This document shows positions 43,054 to 53,946 of a DNA stretch of 64,000 nucleotides, in pieces (positions within the stretch are counted from its first letter, which is position 1; the number at the start of each line of letters is the position of its first letter). The stretch is from Mesodorylaimus sp. YZB2_4 (lineage: Eukaryota > Nematoda > Enoplea > Dorylaimida > Dorylaimidae). The stretch spans positions 1-64,000 of the forward strand of contig JASANH010001194.1 in the NCBI GenBank assembly GCA_030248295.1. Direction: 5' to 3'. The notes beneath the pieces are model-generated. The model ran no database searches. It had not been told where the DNA came from and saw only the letters and a program-made list of their open reading frames with translations. The position numbers were made by a program, and so were the translations under genes.

Positions 43054-44889
43054 CGTCTTATTCGTTTACCAAAGGCCAACTCTCGAGCACGACACCACCT
43101 GCCGGGACGAATCAATGAAAGATAAAGACCCACCGAAGAGACATATGGTATGCCGATGTCAGTGTAAAGTTCCACCACCGGGGTATGTCGAGGCCGATGG
43201 TAGTGTAAAGCGATTTCCCCAGTTACCACTCCGTAGTATGGATTTTACCTAATCCATAGCCCAGCACAAAGACAGTGCCACTGTTCAGACTAGCTGTAGT
43301 CATGTGTGAATGAAAGCGCAAAATATGGCTGCTTCTAGAGGTAGAGCCAGAGTGCGCTTGGCCAGGTTCCAGAATCGTCAAAGCCTGATGGTCATCAGCA
43401 CTTGTTTCTACTATGTGCTCGCAAACGTCGACTTCGGAGGAGCACATTTAGCTGCCACTCGTGAGCCTTACTTGTTGTTGTAAGAGATCTATAGGAGTGC
43501 TCAAATCGTCTGCATGTGGATAAACAGTGTCCACTAAAAACCCACATTACCGTGAGTTCATGCGGCCTTCATCCCTTAGCAAGCACATTGAGGCAGCCAT
43601 CTGGGCGCTGGGGGGGGGGGGTTGAAGATGGTGTTGTAAACGGGTTGGATACGACTGGAATACGGTAACCGCTGTGTAGCGAGGCGCCAATGATGCTCAT
43701 GCCTGATGCTCAGGTACAGTGATGCTCAGGTGCTAAACCCGAAACCATCCTTTACCATCGGGGTCCATGCTAATGTACTGAGCCTAGGGTTGGGTCGACC
43801 TGAGTGCCATAATGTATGCCTATGGCCTTTGTCCTCGGCTGCCTAAGGTGCGGCCCAGCCACTCCCTGTCTGTCTGGTGTTGTTGTGCCTTCGCGAGTAT
43901 CTCGTCGTGCTCGTTGGTGTGTGGCTGCTTTCAGTAAACGCACTTGTAGATATTGGTCTCTTGTTTTGGGTCGGGCCCTAGCCCTTACAGTGTGGTGTGC
44001 GGCGTAAAGATCTAATTTAATGAATTGAGATTGGATAGATCCACGTTTTGCTCGGAGAGAAGGGAGTTCAATGTCAGCGCAGATTGTTCCCGATACACAC
44101 GCATGTAATTGCTGACATCTTATTCTACTGCGGACCAGCAAATCTCTGGAAGAGCATATATTGCGGCAGATCAGTCAATATGCATTACTTGTTAGCCGGA
44201 GCACGTTATGAGACCATGAGCCAAGTGGGCAGGAGGAAATGTGTCCTGACATATCCCCTGGTCACGACAGGCTGCTGCATGGTATCCGCCCACAATCAGT
44301 GAGTGCTCTCGTGGTCTTCTGTGCATCGTACGTGCCTGTCACTCTTACGCCTGCCCTCCGCGAGAAGTCGCTACTTTCAAGAAATGCACCGGGTCCAAGC
44401 AAAATTGGCAACCTAAATAAGAGGGGTAACACGATACCTGCTCCAAGTAGCATGGGGATGTCTCCCGGTGCTAGCGAAATGACATGGACAAAACTTTTCC
44501 AATCAGTCTATGTAGTCACCCCCCGTAGAGATTCGAATGATCCCGATACCCGCCCGGGACGTCAGCTCGAAGATGGCATGGGACTTTAAGCTAAAATCAA
44601 AAAGAAAAAGTTTTTCATGATGCCAAATTCATTTTCAGAGCATCCGCAGCAGGTAAGCTCAGAACGAAAGGTAATTGCCATTTCGTCAGCAGAGGCCAGA
44701 ACATCCCAGTGATACAAACAGCATCCTACTAGCATTCCATCTGAAACCAATGAGAGTACGGAAAGAATGTTAGGGTATTCGTTTACTCACTCAGCGGCTG
44801 CAGCTTCACTACACGAGTACGATTATAAAGCCCACGACCAGATAACAAATACAGAAATATAAGGGGCAGCAAAAAGGGCCAAACAAAGC
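43054..44889. other. Intergenic, no supported gene
   Basis: A G-run of about 11 at 43611-43621 and GATGCTCA(T/G)G repeats at 43690-43735. Frames at 43770-44141 and 44239-44589 have no recognisable features. Confidence 0.35.
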
Positions 44890-45984
44890 TCAAACTAAAG
44901 CAAATTTGCGAGCCTTGGCCACTTGTCTCCAATGGTCATCGATGGCGGTGTGATGTACTCGAGCTGTGGTCGGCACATCACCCACACGATTCGGGCTTCT
45001 CGTAGCTTTTTGATTAACAGTATTTTCCAAAGTAGTACTTGGGCTATCGAGGCGGCACTGGCACAACAGTCGTTTTGTGACCTGTCGAATGTTTTGGTTC
45101 GTCAAAGAAACTGTAATCGGGTATCCCAAATTAAAGCCCAGTGTCATGCATTCGACGAGGCTAGTCAAAGCTGCCAAAGCATTTTCATCTTGGCATTCCT
45201 GAATCAGAGATCTTAAAATAAAGGCCAAAGTAAATGATAGTAGCCAAGCTGTGATATGCAAAATCAAGACATACGAAATGGTTGTGGTTATGTCGAGTGT
45301 CTCTCGTATACGAATTCTCGTCTTCAAATCTTGCTGCGCTCCCCTGGCAGCAAAGTCAACTTGCAAACGACCCGTAATTCTCCGCGTGTACCACAGAACC
45401 AATGCCACTGCGACTTGCAGAGTTAAGTGCATTGAGAAGCTGACATAAGGCATGAAATAATATGACGGCTCCTCGTCGATATCGGCTTGCGGATTGAGGC
45501 CGCCAAGAATAAAACCAAAGGCTGTCGCCCAAATGCAGAGTATTGAGCACACCCCGAGACCACGCTGAATCGATTTGCCGATTTTAGTAAAATTGCCATT
45601 GGAACATTGGCGGATAACGTAGAGACTTTGAAAGCTGACCAAGGCCATACTAAACACGATGGCCATTTGAGCAGAATCGCCGATAGTGTGCAGCCAATGG
45701 TACTTCTCGCCCAATGCCCCGTCTCCAGACTGGACAAATTCGAAGATCTGATAGCAGGCTTGCCCAAAATGGAGTGAAGATGCAATAATTGCACCCGTAG
45801 TCACGTTTAAACTGAGAAGACGCTGAGAAAATGGCCAATTACGGACTCTAAACTGAGCACAGCAGAGGACGAGATTGGCCAAGATTCCAGCCAGTGCGAT
45901 GAATAGTTGAGTGGGGAGAAATATGCAGAAAATGATGCTGGACAATTTACTCGGTTCTACATCTGTGCACTCGGTCGAATTCAT
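44890..45984 (-). CDS. Orphan 7TM family (WPFYQR/LNPQA), member 3
   Basis: Intronless, 364 residues, the shortest member. Family marks: NWPFSQR, LHFGQACYQ, VIRQC after TM3, LNPQADIDEE, RGAQQDLKTR, a TM6 with VLILHITAWLLSF, and TM7 ending GYPITVSLTNQNIRQ, the most changed version of the YP...PQL block. The tail is short but ends with HHTAIDDHWRQVAKARKF, which lies at the extreme C-terminus here, only about five residues from the end. The N-terminal NST is a glycosylation site. Same inferred receptor role. Confidence 0.82.
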   Translation of the reverse strand: MNSTECTDVEPSKLSSIIFCIFLPTQLFIALAGILANLVLCCAQFRVRNWPFSQRLLSLNVTTGAIIASSLHFGQACYQIFEFVQSGDGALGEKYHWLHTIGDSAQMAIVFSMALVSFQSLYVIRQCSNGNFTKIGKSIQRGLGVCSILCIWATAFGFILGGLNPQADIDEEPSYYFMPYVSFSMHLTLQVAVALVLWYTRRITGRLQVDFAARGAQQDLKTRIRIRETLDITTTISYVLILHITAWLLSFTLAFILRSLIQECQDENALAALTSLVECMTLGFNLGYPITVSLTNQNIRQVTKRLLCQCRLDSPSTTLENTVNQKATRSPNRVGDVPTTARVHHTAIDDHWRQVAKARKFALV

Positions 45985-48900
45985 TATTGCCTGAAAGGAT
46001 TCAAAGATTAACTGATCGGTGACCTGTGCGAGCGGGAGTCATTTTCATTCCACGACCAATCTCGAGGTAAGCTTGCTCGGTTGCTGCGGGTGACCGGATT
46101 GAAACCTTTTCTCAAGGGCAAACTTCTGCGGAGAGCCTCGATAAGTAAATTAAATCTGTCCATATGAAACTCGTTCCGAATAGAATCCGCGAAAAGGCTA
46201 TTATGGAAAGGGTGTACGAGAGGAAAGCGCAAAACCGCTGTAAAGCGAGCTCCTATTGTAAAAGCAACCACGGCCGATATACTGGTTTCACATCAAGTGT
46301 TGGGACACTCTGACATCACCCCATGAATACGGTCTCCTCTCGTGCTTCTGTCTCCCACAATTTGCTCTTATGAAAACCGCGTTTCTTCTGTTACGCAGAA
46401 GCTAACAATGGGGAAAGGAAAACAGAACAGTGGACTAGGTATAAAAGTCTTTTAACCACTCAAGCAAAGTATGCCATTTTCAATAGTGGTGGCACAACAG
46501 TCCCACGCAAGACGAATGGAGGTATCACGAACCATCAGCTAAGAAAAATAGGGTATATACGTAGGGTGATAAAGCGATGTGAAATACAGCCGGTCGATCG
46601 AGCCATAATTATGTATACTGTAGAAATAGGTGTGTTTGTGAGCTAGGCAAATGTTAAAAACACCAGATTGTCTTACTTATGGAAAAACTGAATAACAATC
46701 CCCGTCCCTGAAACACCTGAGCTGGCGTGGACGGGCTGCCTAGGCCATTTGAGAGCAAGTAAAGATAGAAACGAAGCAAAAGGGGGCCAGTGCGAGCCTC
46801 TAAGGCTTATACTAGCATAATAAGGCAAAAGATAACCTTCCGCCCACGTGATACGTGACCCAGATCTATGCTCTCTTTCAGCCTTCCTTTGCATATTTAA
46901 TGAAGGTTTTAGGTTGACCTAAGAACCCCGTAGCAGTCAGGCCGGCTAGCAGAGAACTTATTGCTGCTCGTGTCCTTATGTGCGTAATCCACTTGATTGT
47001 TTTCGCCCTTGTCTTGGATTTAGCTCCAGCGATGCCTTATGTACACCGAAAAAAATATTTAGTGTCGTCAAGCAGTAACTGTCTTGTTTCATGTTGTGTG
47101 AGCTGAATAACACCTTTTCCTCTTAAAATCCAGAATTACTGTAAATCCTCACTTGTATCCCCCGGGGTCAGACCCTCTGAAATCCTATAGCCTCCTCACT
47201 TACAATATATACCTCGAGTAAAAAATTTCTCCAAAATATGGGTAACTACGTCATAAGATATATTTTGAGCACCCATTCTTTGATGTTCTTGATTTTGATC
47301 TCTCTTTCATTTTTATTGTTATCACTGACAAAAAGGACTATTATTAGGGTCCACGTAGGTCACTATGCAAGCTAAAAATAATTTCTTTCAGACATAAATA
47401 TATACATGCTCAAAAGTTTGAAATCCACCGGCGAATTTTATGAAAGATAAACTCGTCTAGTTTTAGTTCTAGTCATATTCGCTAAAACGCATATAATGCG
47501 CACTCGAATAGAAAGTCACACAGTAAGAAATAAAAAACACAGGGGGAAAAACATCTAGAAAACGTCGTTTTAGAAATCGCGTGATAGAAGGATGCATATT
47601 TCGAAAAAGTGACATCTTCGGTCAAAGAATTCCACGAAGTCATAGCAGAAAAAATCTTTGCTTGAAGCAAAAAATGCCAAGGTAATTAAATGATGAGCAT
47701 CCACGTTACTAGCACAGTTGCATCCACAGTTATAGCGTTAGTATATCCATGGTTGCATCTATTTTATGCCTAAAATTATGAAAACGAGTCGATTCTAAAT
47801 TTTTGACATTACGCGGGCAGCTTTTAGGATGGCCGTCACCTTGCACACATGTGTTTTCAAAATATGCAGCGTACCATTTATCGACTTTTTGAATTTGTTA
47901 TAGGCGTCGTGCCGTTCTGATTGGTCAGTTCATGACCAATCAGAACGCGCTGGAATTTTGTGTCGCCCTCAATTGCGCAATTGCATCCACTTCAGCGGAC
48001 CCCCCCCCCCCCCTAGCAAAACATTCGCTGGAAAAGCATTGCTCTCAGCATCGACAGATATGCCGAAACAATAAGTATTGTCGCGAAGGTGTACACGCGA
48101 TTATACTCGTACTAGCGTGCATTTCCTGTCATTCCAATGCTCATCTGCATGGTATGGTTTCCACGGTAGTTTGAGCTTTCTTTCCTATCTAGTTCTCTTT
48201 TGCACCGAGACAGGCAGGTTTGTTCTATGATAGGATGGCCTTTGTGTGTTTTCATCTTCACTGACTACCTTGGGTTTGGTGCAGGACGGTTGCGTCCTTT
48301 GTGCTCCTGGTGTGTGGCGTGTGAAGGAAAACCTGTGCCAATTTGGGACCCACCGCCACATCAAGGACTTGTCCCTATTCACGGCTACAACTCTGCAAAT
48401 GTCGTGAAACTATTCCACTGCGTCCACGACAGGTACAGTATCGGCCTTCAGTCTGATTCGACTGTAGCATCCGCCGAACTGGCAACTAAAATTTTTTGCG
48501 CTGTTTCTGCTTTAAAATAATAATGTCTATCATGCTACATACAATTAAAAAAACAATTTTTCAAGCAACGCGGGTCACTGATTCGGTGGATAACGGAGAT
48601 CTCGCCGAGTTTGCACAAGGTTGGCGCCGTCGGCGGACGACAGCGCCGCAGCTAATCAGAACGAATTGAGCGCAGGCGGTGAATCGCGGGTGCACGATGC
48701 AGCAATGAAAACGGAAGGCACTGGCGTGATCAATGACGGAGATGGGCCTGGATAAGTGGTGGTGGCGCTTACTCCTTATTTGCGCTGTTTTATTTTTGCG
48801 TGCAGTTGGCGGGAGGGCCTTTTCACAATTATAATAAGAAAATTACGCTAATTTTCCGATATATCTCCCGAAAAATTTTGTAAAGTATGCATATGTCCAC

Positions 48901-49180
48901 TTGGTGCCACCCCCCTCCCCCCGGCTAGGGTGTTCGTCCTTTATGGATGGCCCCTCTCCTACTGTACAGTACTGTATCTCAAGATTTGCGGAAGACAAGT
49001 TTTGTCCCAGCCGCAGTCAGAAACTAACACTGTACATTTCTGTCCCTATTCGCCAGCACACGTGCTGCTTGCTAGTCTTGCGCTCACCTCCTCTAGCACC
49101 TGCGGTCAACGCTGAACGCGTTTGAAACGTCTTGCGTCATTTCGTCTCGCAGTTTCTCCAACACTCAAATCGCGTCCAAG
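45985..49180. other. Intergenic, 3.2 kb, no supported gene
   Basis: Holds a perfect 14-bp hairpin (47914-47946) and a C-run of about 14 at 48000-48013. Frames at 47932-48174 and 48200-48520 show no domain. Confidence 0.35.
47914..47946. repeat. Perfect 14-bp inverted repeat
   Basis: Arms GTTCTGATTGGTCA and TGACCAATCAGAAC flank a 5-base spacer GTTCA. It contains the CCAAT/ATTGG word in both arms. It could be a transcription-factor site pair or the remnant of a palindromic element. Confidence 0.7.
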
Positions 49181-50607
49181 ATGGACTTCAATCACATGCC
49201 CGACCACATTTGCTTGAAAATCGTCCAATACCTGCCATTTAAAGAACAAGTACGTGTGGGCCGTGTCAGCCGTCGATTCAAACAAATTTCCGAATGGGCG
49301 ATTTCGAAGGTGACATCCGTCAACTTCGATCAGTCAGCTTACAGGTTTTGCTCGATGGAACTGGAATGAATGAAGAATATGGTCACGCTCTTTTCTCGAA
49401 ATCTGGAAATTTTGGCTTACTCGGAATGGCTTTTCTTCGGTGACTACAAAGTGACCCTGCGAAAGCGCCTGGCGTTGTTGTCGAAATATCGACTTCCTCG
49501 TCTGAACAAGCTGTTACTATTGAAAGCCGATTTCGATTCGGATGTCGTTATTTGCAATCTGCTTGCCAATAGTCCGAATCTGCCACACCTCGAATGGTCC
49601 ATTCCGACACTTAGTACGTTCCCAAACGTGCTTTGCCAATCTCTGCAAATCGTTCGCATTAACTGGTGCTACAGCGAATTTTTTGAGTCGCTGGTGGCAA
49701 AATGCCCGCGATTAACGTGCATCATTCTCTATAATATGCGCAGGTAGGTGAAACCGTTGGACGACGTTTTAAACGAAGCAACCGCTAATCTGCCATTGAT
49801 GGATGAACTGAAGCTAATGCGGTGGATAGAAGGCGGCGACTTTATACTGCTAAACTTTGAAAGGATGCCGAATCTGCGGAGTTGGTCATCGTTGCGATCG
49901 CTGGAGCTCACCGACTTCCCCATTAATGATCGCGAGTTGAAGTTGATATCTACTTGGTTTCCCAGACTGCAGCGGCTGGAATTGTGGTGCGGTCAAGTCA
50001 CTGGTGGCGGTGTCTCTCGATTGTCGCGCCTGGAGCGCCTGTGCTCTCTGACTATCTTCTTGCTGCCTGAGAACGAATTCGATCCTGACCTCGACCAAGG
50101 ATTTAGGCAGTGCAACTGCTGAAACTCGTCCAGTTCGAACATTATGTGATATTGAGTGTGGCGACGGTGACAGAGTTCGTGATGAGATGCAGTCATCTGA
50201 GAGAAATATTCGTGAGACGCTTCGCTGATCTCCAAACCAAAGATGATGTGGTCCAATTTATCGATTCTCTCGCTGGCTTTCCCCAAGATGCCGTCCGCAT
50301 TCACTTGCGGATCACAGACGAAGATTTGTGGGATCGTGCCAAAGTTAAAGAAGCGCTGACTCGAGTGAAAGAGCACGCCAATGGTCGCTTGATTTTAGCC
50401 ATTGGCACCAAGTACTTTTGGCTCGAAAATGGACATGTCGATGACGATGGCACCAGCTCACGTTCGGAGTTCCAGGGCGAAAGCAAGTCCGAATTAGAAT
50501 CCGAATCTGAAGATAGTGGCAAGCATTCGATCAGGAATCGAATCGCTGAGTTCGTGTCCTGTGTGATCGGCTTGTTTCGCAGGCTGTATGAAATGATTTT
50601 CCACTGA
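49181..50607 (+). pseudogene. F-box/LRR protein gene broken by two stops and a frameshift
   Basis: One reading frame runs from ATG 49181 through TGA 49367-49369 and TAG 49745-49747 to TGA at 50120. Coding then continues in another frame from about 50110 to 50607. The N-terminus is an F-box (MPDHICLKIVQYLPF, then RVGRVSRRFKQIS). Leucine-rich repeats follow (for example LRSLELTDFPINDRELKLIS; FPRLQRLELW), then an acidic Ser/Glu tail (SKSELESESEDS) and a basic hydrophobic end. Intact relatives would be SCF ubiquitin ligase substrate adaptors. The stops do not sit in sequence that could be removed as introns, so I read this as a pseudogene about 480 codons long with little other decay, hence young. 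Stop readthrough or sequencing error are alternatives. Confidence 0.65.
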
Positions 50608-52690
50608 ACAACACGTCCAGTCGAAGCGAAAATTAGTTAATTATTTACTAGAATAACAAGACCTGCGCTAACAAGGATGATGAGACTACATGAACAGGCT
50701 TTTTGTGTTGTATGGCGTTACGTCTCGCTGTGTAATAATGACTGCAGTTTTTGCCGAATGATTCGTATGTCTTAAAGTTAAAAATGTCGACTGTGCTGCC
50801 GAAATATCGAATTCTTTGCCTGGTCAAGCTGTCATTGATGACGGGCTATTCCGTTCGAGAACACAGTTCGAGCAGTCTGCTGGCCAACAGCCCAAATTTT
50901 GCGTCATCTTTATTGCGCTGCGCGGGGTCGTTCCTCGCTTGAGCCATCCTCTGGACGGGCCTACAGTAGATACATAGCCATAGGACGAGCCAACGACTTG
51001 CTTTATTGGGACAACTGGCTTTACCTGACAGAAATTGTTTTATATCATGAGATTACCAATTTAAAAAATTCAAAACCTGAAAAACACCCAAAAATATTCT
51101 GCAAACAGGGGGAAAAAGCAGAACTTACGAAGGTCTTTGACGGACTGACGCGTGAGTGTTGCTGCTTTTATGCCGGAATATTATTTTGACGCGCTATCAT
51201 GAGCGAAGCTTGATGATGCAGCGAAGAGACTGTACTCCTATGTCAATCGGGAAAACGAACGCTACAAAATTGAAGATTAGATGGACCTGGCCCTTGTAGT
51301 GTGATACACGGCCCGGTCGAGGAGTGCACAAGGGCGCTAGAACCTATGGAAAGACATACTGCCTGCTCAAATTACGGGTTGCGCGACAGTTATCTACAGG
51401 CACCCTTAGATTCTTCGCCCCAAGACACCAAGATGGACCCACGGTGAGCCTGAAATCCCTCAAAATCCCACACGGGACCATGCTATCCCATATGGTGCAC
51501 ACATGGGAAAGCATCCCAACATGCTCGTGTAACAGGCGTGTACTAGTCTCTCCGCTCATATCAGTGCACTTTGAGGGAGACAGAGAGCGAGATCGAGGTC
51601 GATTATTTTAAAATATCCTCGCCGAAAAGTTTTTATGGAAGACTCAATTACATGGTAGCAGCTTTCCAAGAACTCATGCATTTTTCTAGTGCAATGGCGA
51701 TTAGGTACTTGGCGGGTCTAATTTCCGATGCACGCCCCAGCACCCCAATACTGTATATATGTAGAATAGGGGTGGTAGGATAAGAGAGAATTCTTTTCTG
51801 ACATTTGCCTTAGTTAGACAACATAATCTTTAGGAAATTCACGATCAGGGGTACAGTGTTTCAGGCACAAGTAATAGAGTTAGGCTTATAATTTTATCTC
51901 TTCGCTGTTTTTGTGCCTAACTGGCCCCCCACTAAAGTCATGGTCGTCGTTTGCGCTTGTTGTCATTTGATTAAAATATGTCATGCAGAATGGACATTTC
52001 ATGGGAATCGGATCTAAGGCCGTGGGTTCATCCAGTATCTTCATGGCTTAAAACCAAAATTCAATATACATAATCTGCCATATAAGATACTGTAAGCAAC
52101 GAGACGTGTGATTTGCTGATAAGGCGATACATATACCAAACTATGCCAGGCTTTTCTCTGCGTCTTTATCTTCAGGAATGAATGGGGTCATTATCAGTCA
52201 AGAGTGCCTATGGCTACATGAGTTAGGACTTATAATTTTATCTACTCGATACTGTCATGTCAAAACTCACGATCAATCTTTCACTACGTCATTCATATAT
52301 TTTCCTTGTCCTTAAAGTATGCCGTGCAGAAAGGATTTTTCGTGGGACTATGATCTAATGATAAGTGCATCTCGTAGCGTGGCTAAAGGCAAAATAAACT
52401 ATTACCATCCGCCAAAAACATAAACTACGGCACAAAGCGTGATTCGCTGATAGAACAGTCAATACTATGCCAGGCTTTTATCTTCGTCTTTGTGCCGTAA
52501 TAAAAGGGCAGACTGCTCGTCTCACAATCAGAGGGCGTGGCTCGTAGCCGGGAGGTGCACTCGCACCCATAAGACTTTGATCTCCTTAGGTTCGGTGCAA
52601 TTCCCTTATTTAGCCTCTGTCGCAAGCGTTCTCTCTTGGTGGCCAGCAGGCTATTACTGCTAGTGCCAGCTTTGCTCTGTCGATATAGAA
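50608..52690 (+). pseudogene. Second F-box/LRR fragment (about 50780-50940) in an otherwise empty gap
   Basis: About 50780-50940 repeats part of the upstream gene: LPKYRILCLVKLSL and SSLLANSPNFAS correspond to LSKYRLPRLNKLLL and NLLANSPNLPH at 49.48-49.58 kb. Nothing recognisable precedes or follows it, so it is a decayed tandem copy. The rest of this interval has no gene; related AT-rich words recur near 51890-52140 and 52230-52490 (TAGGCTTATAATTTTATCT, GATTCGCTGATA, CTATGCCAGGCTTTT). Confidence 0.5.
51870..52500 (+). repeat. Direct repeat of about 350 bp, two diverged copies
   Basis: 51880-52165 and 52225-52500 share, in order: (GA/TAGG)CTTATAATTTTATCT, GTCATGGTC/GTCATGTC, TATGTCATGCAGAA(T/A)GGA versus TATGCCGTGCAGAAAGGA, TTCATGGGA/TTCGTGGGA, GATCTAA, ATGGCTTAAA/GTGGCTAAAG, GTGATT(T/C)GCTGAT, and ACTATGCCAGGCTTTT(C/A)TC. 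A tandem duplication directly upstream of 7TM member 4, possibly carrying its promoter. Confidence 0.6.
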
Positions 52691-53917
52691 ATGTCTCCTT
52701 CAAACTCGAGTGCAATGGACGGAAAGTTTAATATGCTTGTCCAGGGACTCTTATCAGTACAGGTGATTTTGGCATCGATCGGATTTGTGATGAATTGCAT
52801 TTTACTCTATGGCCAAATCAGAACTAGGCATTGGCCTTTCTACCAGCGCTGCTTGTTCATTAATGTAACTACAGCCGCCACAGTTTCGACCCTGATCCAC
52901 GCGGCTCAAGGAAGTTTCCAGCTTCACAAACTTTCTACGGGCAGTAACGGCAATTTGGAAGGTAATCAGCAATGGTCTGATCTCGTGGCTGACAGCGCCC
53001 AGACGGCAGTGGCCATTAGTATGGCTACATTGGCATTTCAGAACTTTTATGCTCTTCGTCAATGCGACAAACGAATCAAACGTATCGTGGGTAAGGAAAC
53101 TAACGATAAGAAGTCTGTGAAAGCACCTTTTGTCATCCTATTGGTCATCGCTATTTGGTCAGTGGCTGTCGGGTTTGTGGCGGGGGAACTCAATCCCCAG
53201 GCCCAGGTCTACAGTGGAGATCGGAAGACTAATGCCTCGACCTACATCAGCTTCGCTATCGGCCTGTCCATAGAGTTCAGTGTCAGCTGCGCCATCTACG
53301 CTACACGCCGATTGCTGAAACGGTTACAGGCTGATTTTGTTGTCCGCCAAGCCCAACAAACCTTGGCCGCACGGGTCCATATAAAACAGACCATCAATCT
53401 GACAGCCACCATCGCCAGGGTCCTGTTCCTGCATATCATTATTTGGGTAACATCGATCTCGATGGGATTCGGCATAAATCGGTACTTGAAGTCGTTGGAG
53501 GAGGAAGGAGAAAGCAAAGACGAAATGGAAAACCAAACCGCCGCCTTCACTGGAATGGTCGACGTGGTGGTCATGGCTTTTGATGTAGCTTATTCTATTG
53601 TCGTGCTCTGGAAACAGCCTCAGCTACAAGATCGTATGGGATTCAAAACATTTTGTAGACTTGTTTGTCGAAGAGGAACAGACAAGGAAGACGCTCCGAA
53701 AGATGCTTCTATTATCGCTGTGCAAGTAGTTGTCATCCCCGACCAAGGCAACGCTCATTTTGGTGCCCTCCACACACAGTGGGATCGTGTGGCCTATGCT
53801 ACTTTCACTAAAGCATCAAATGCGTCTTACGCGGCGCCCATCGCAGCTACCAGTGCTTTGAGCAAAGGGGTTGCAAAGAGCGGAAGAGCAAACGCGAAGG
53901 CTTGGACTGACAGTTAG
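52691..53917 (+). CDS. Orphan 7TM family (WPFYQR/LNPQA), member 4
   Basis: Intronless, 408 residues from an ATG; NSS in the short N-terminus. Family marks: HWPFYQR, IHAAQGSF, LRQCDKRI after TM3, LNPQAQVY, RQAQQTLAAR, TM6 with VLFLHIIIWVTSI, TM7 with AYSIVVLWKQPQLQDR (Ser for the Pro of YP), and tail motif HFGALHTQWDRVAYATF. It is closest to member 5 by eye (HLEGDQKWSDLVADS versus NLEGNQQWSDLVADS around the first extracellular loop), consistent with a tandem pair on the plus strand. AATAAA follows the stop at 53941. Inferred plasma-membrane receptor, ligand unknown. Confidence 0.83.
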   Translation: MSPSNSSAMDGKFNMLVQGLLSVQVILASIGFVMNCILLYGQIRTRHWPFYQRCLFINVTTAATVSTLIHAAQGSFQLHKLSTGSNGNLEGNQQWSDLVADSAQTAVAISMATLAFQNFYALRQCDKRIKRIVGKETNDKKSVKAPFVILLVIAIWSVAVGFVAGELNPQAQVYSGDRKTNASTYISFAIGLSIEFSVSCAIYATRRLLKRLQADFVVRQAQQTLAARVHIKQTINLTATIARVLFLHIIIWVTSISMGFGINRYLKSLEEEGESKDEMENQTAAFTGMVDVVVMAFDVAYSIVVLWKQPQLQDRMGFKTFCRLVCRRGTDKEDAPKDASIIAVQVVVIPDQGNAHFGALHTQWDRVAYATFTKASNASYAAPIAATSALSKGVAKSGRANAKAWTDS

Positions 53918-53940
53918 TCGGAAGGGATTGATTCGCAAGA

Positions 53941-53946
53941 AATAAA
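53941..53946 (+). terminator. Polyadenylation signal AATAAA
   Basis: Canonical hexamer 24 bp after the stop of 7TM member 4, implying a very short 3'UTR. Confidence 0.55.
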
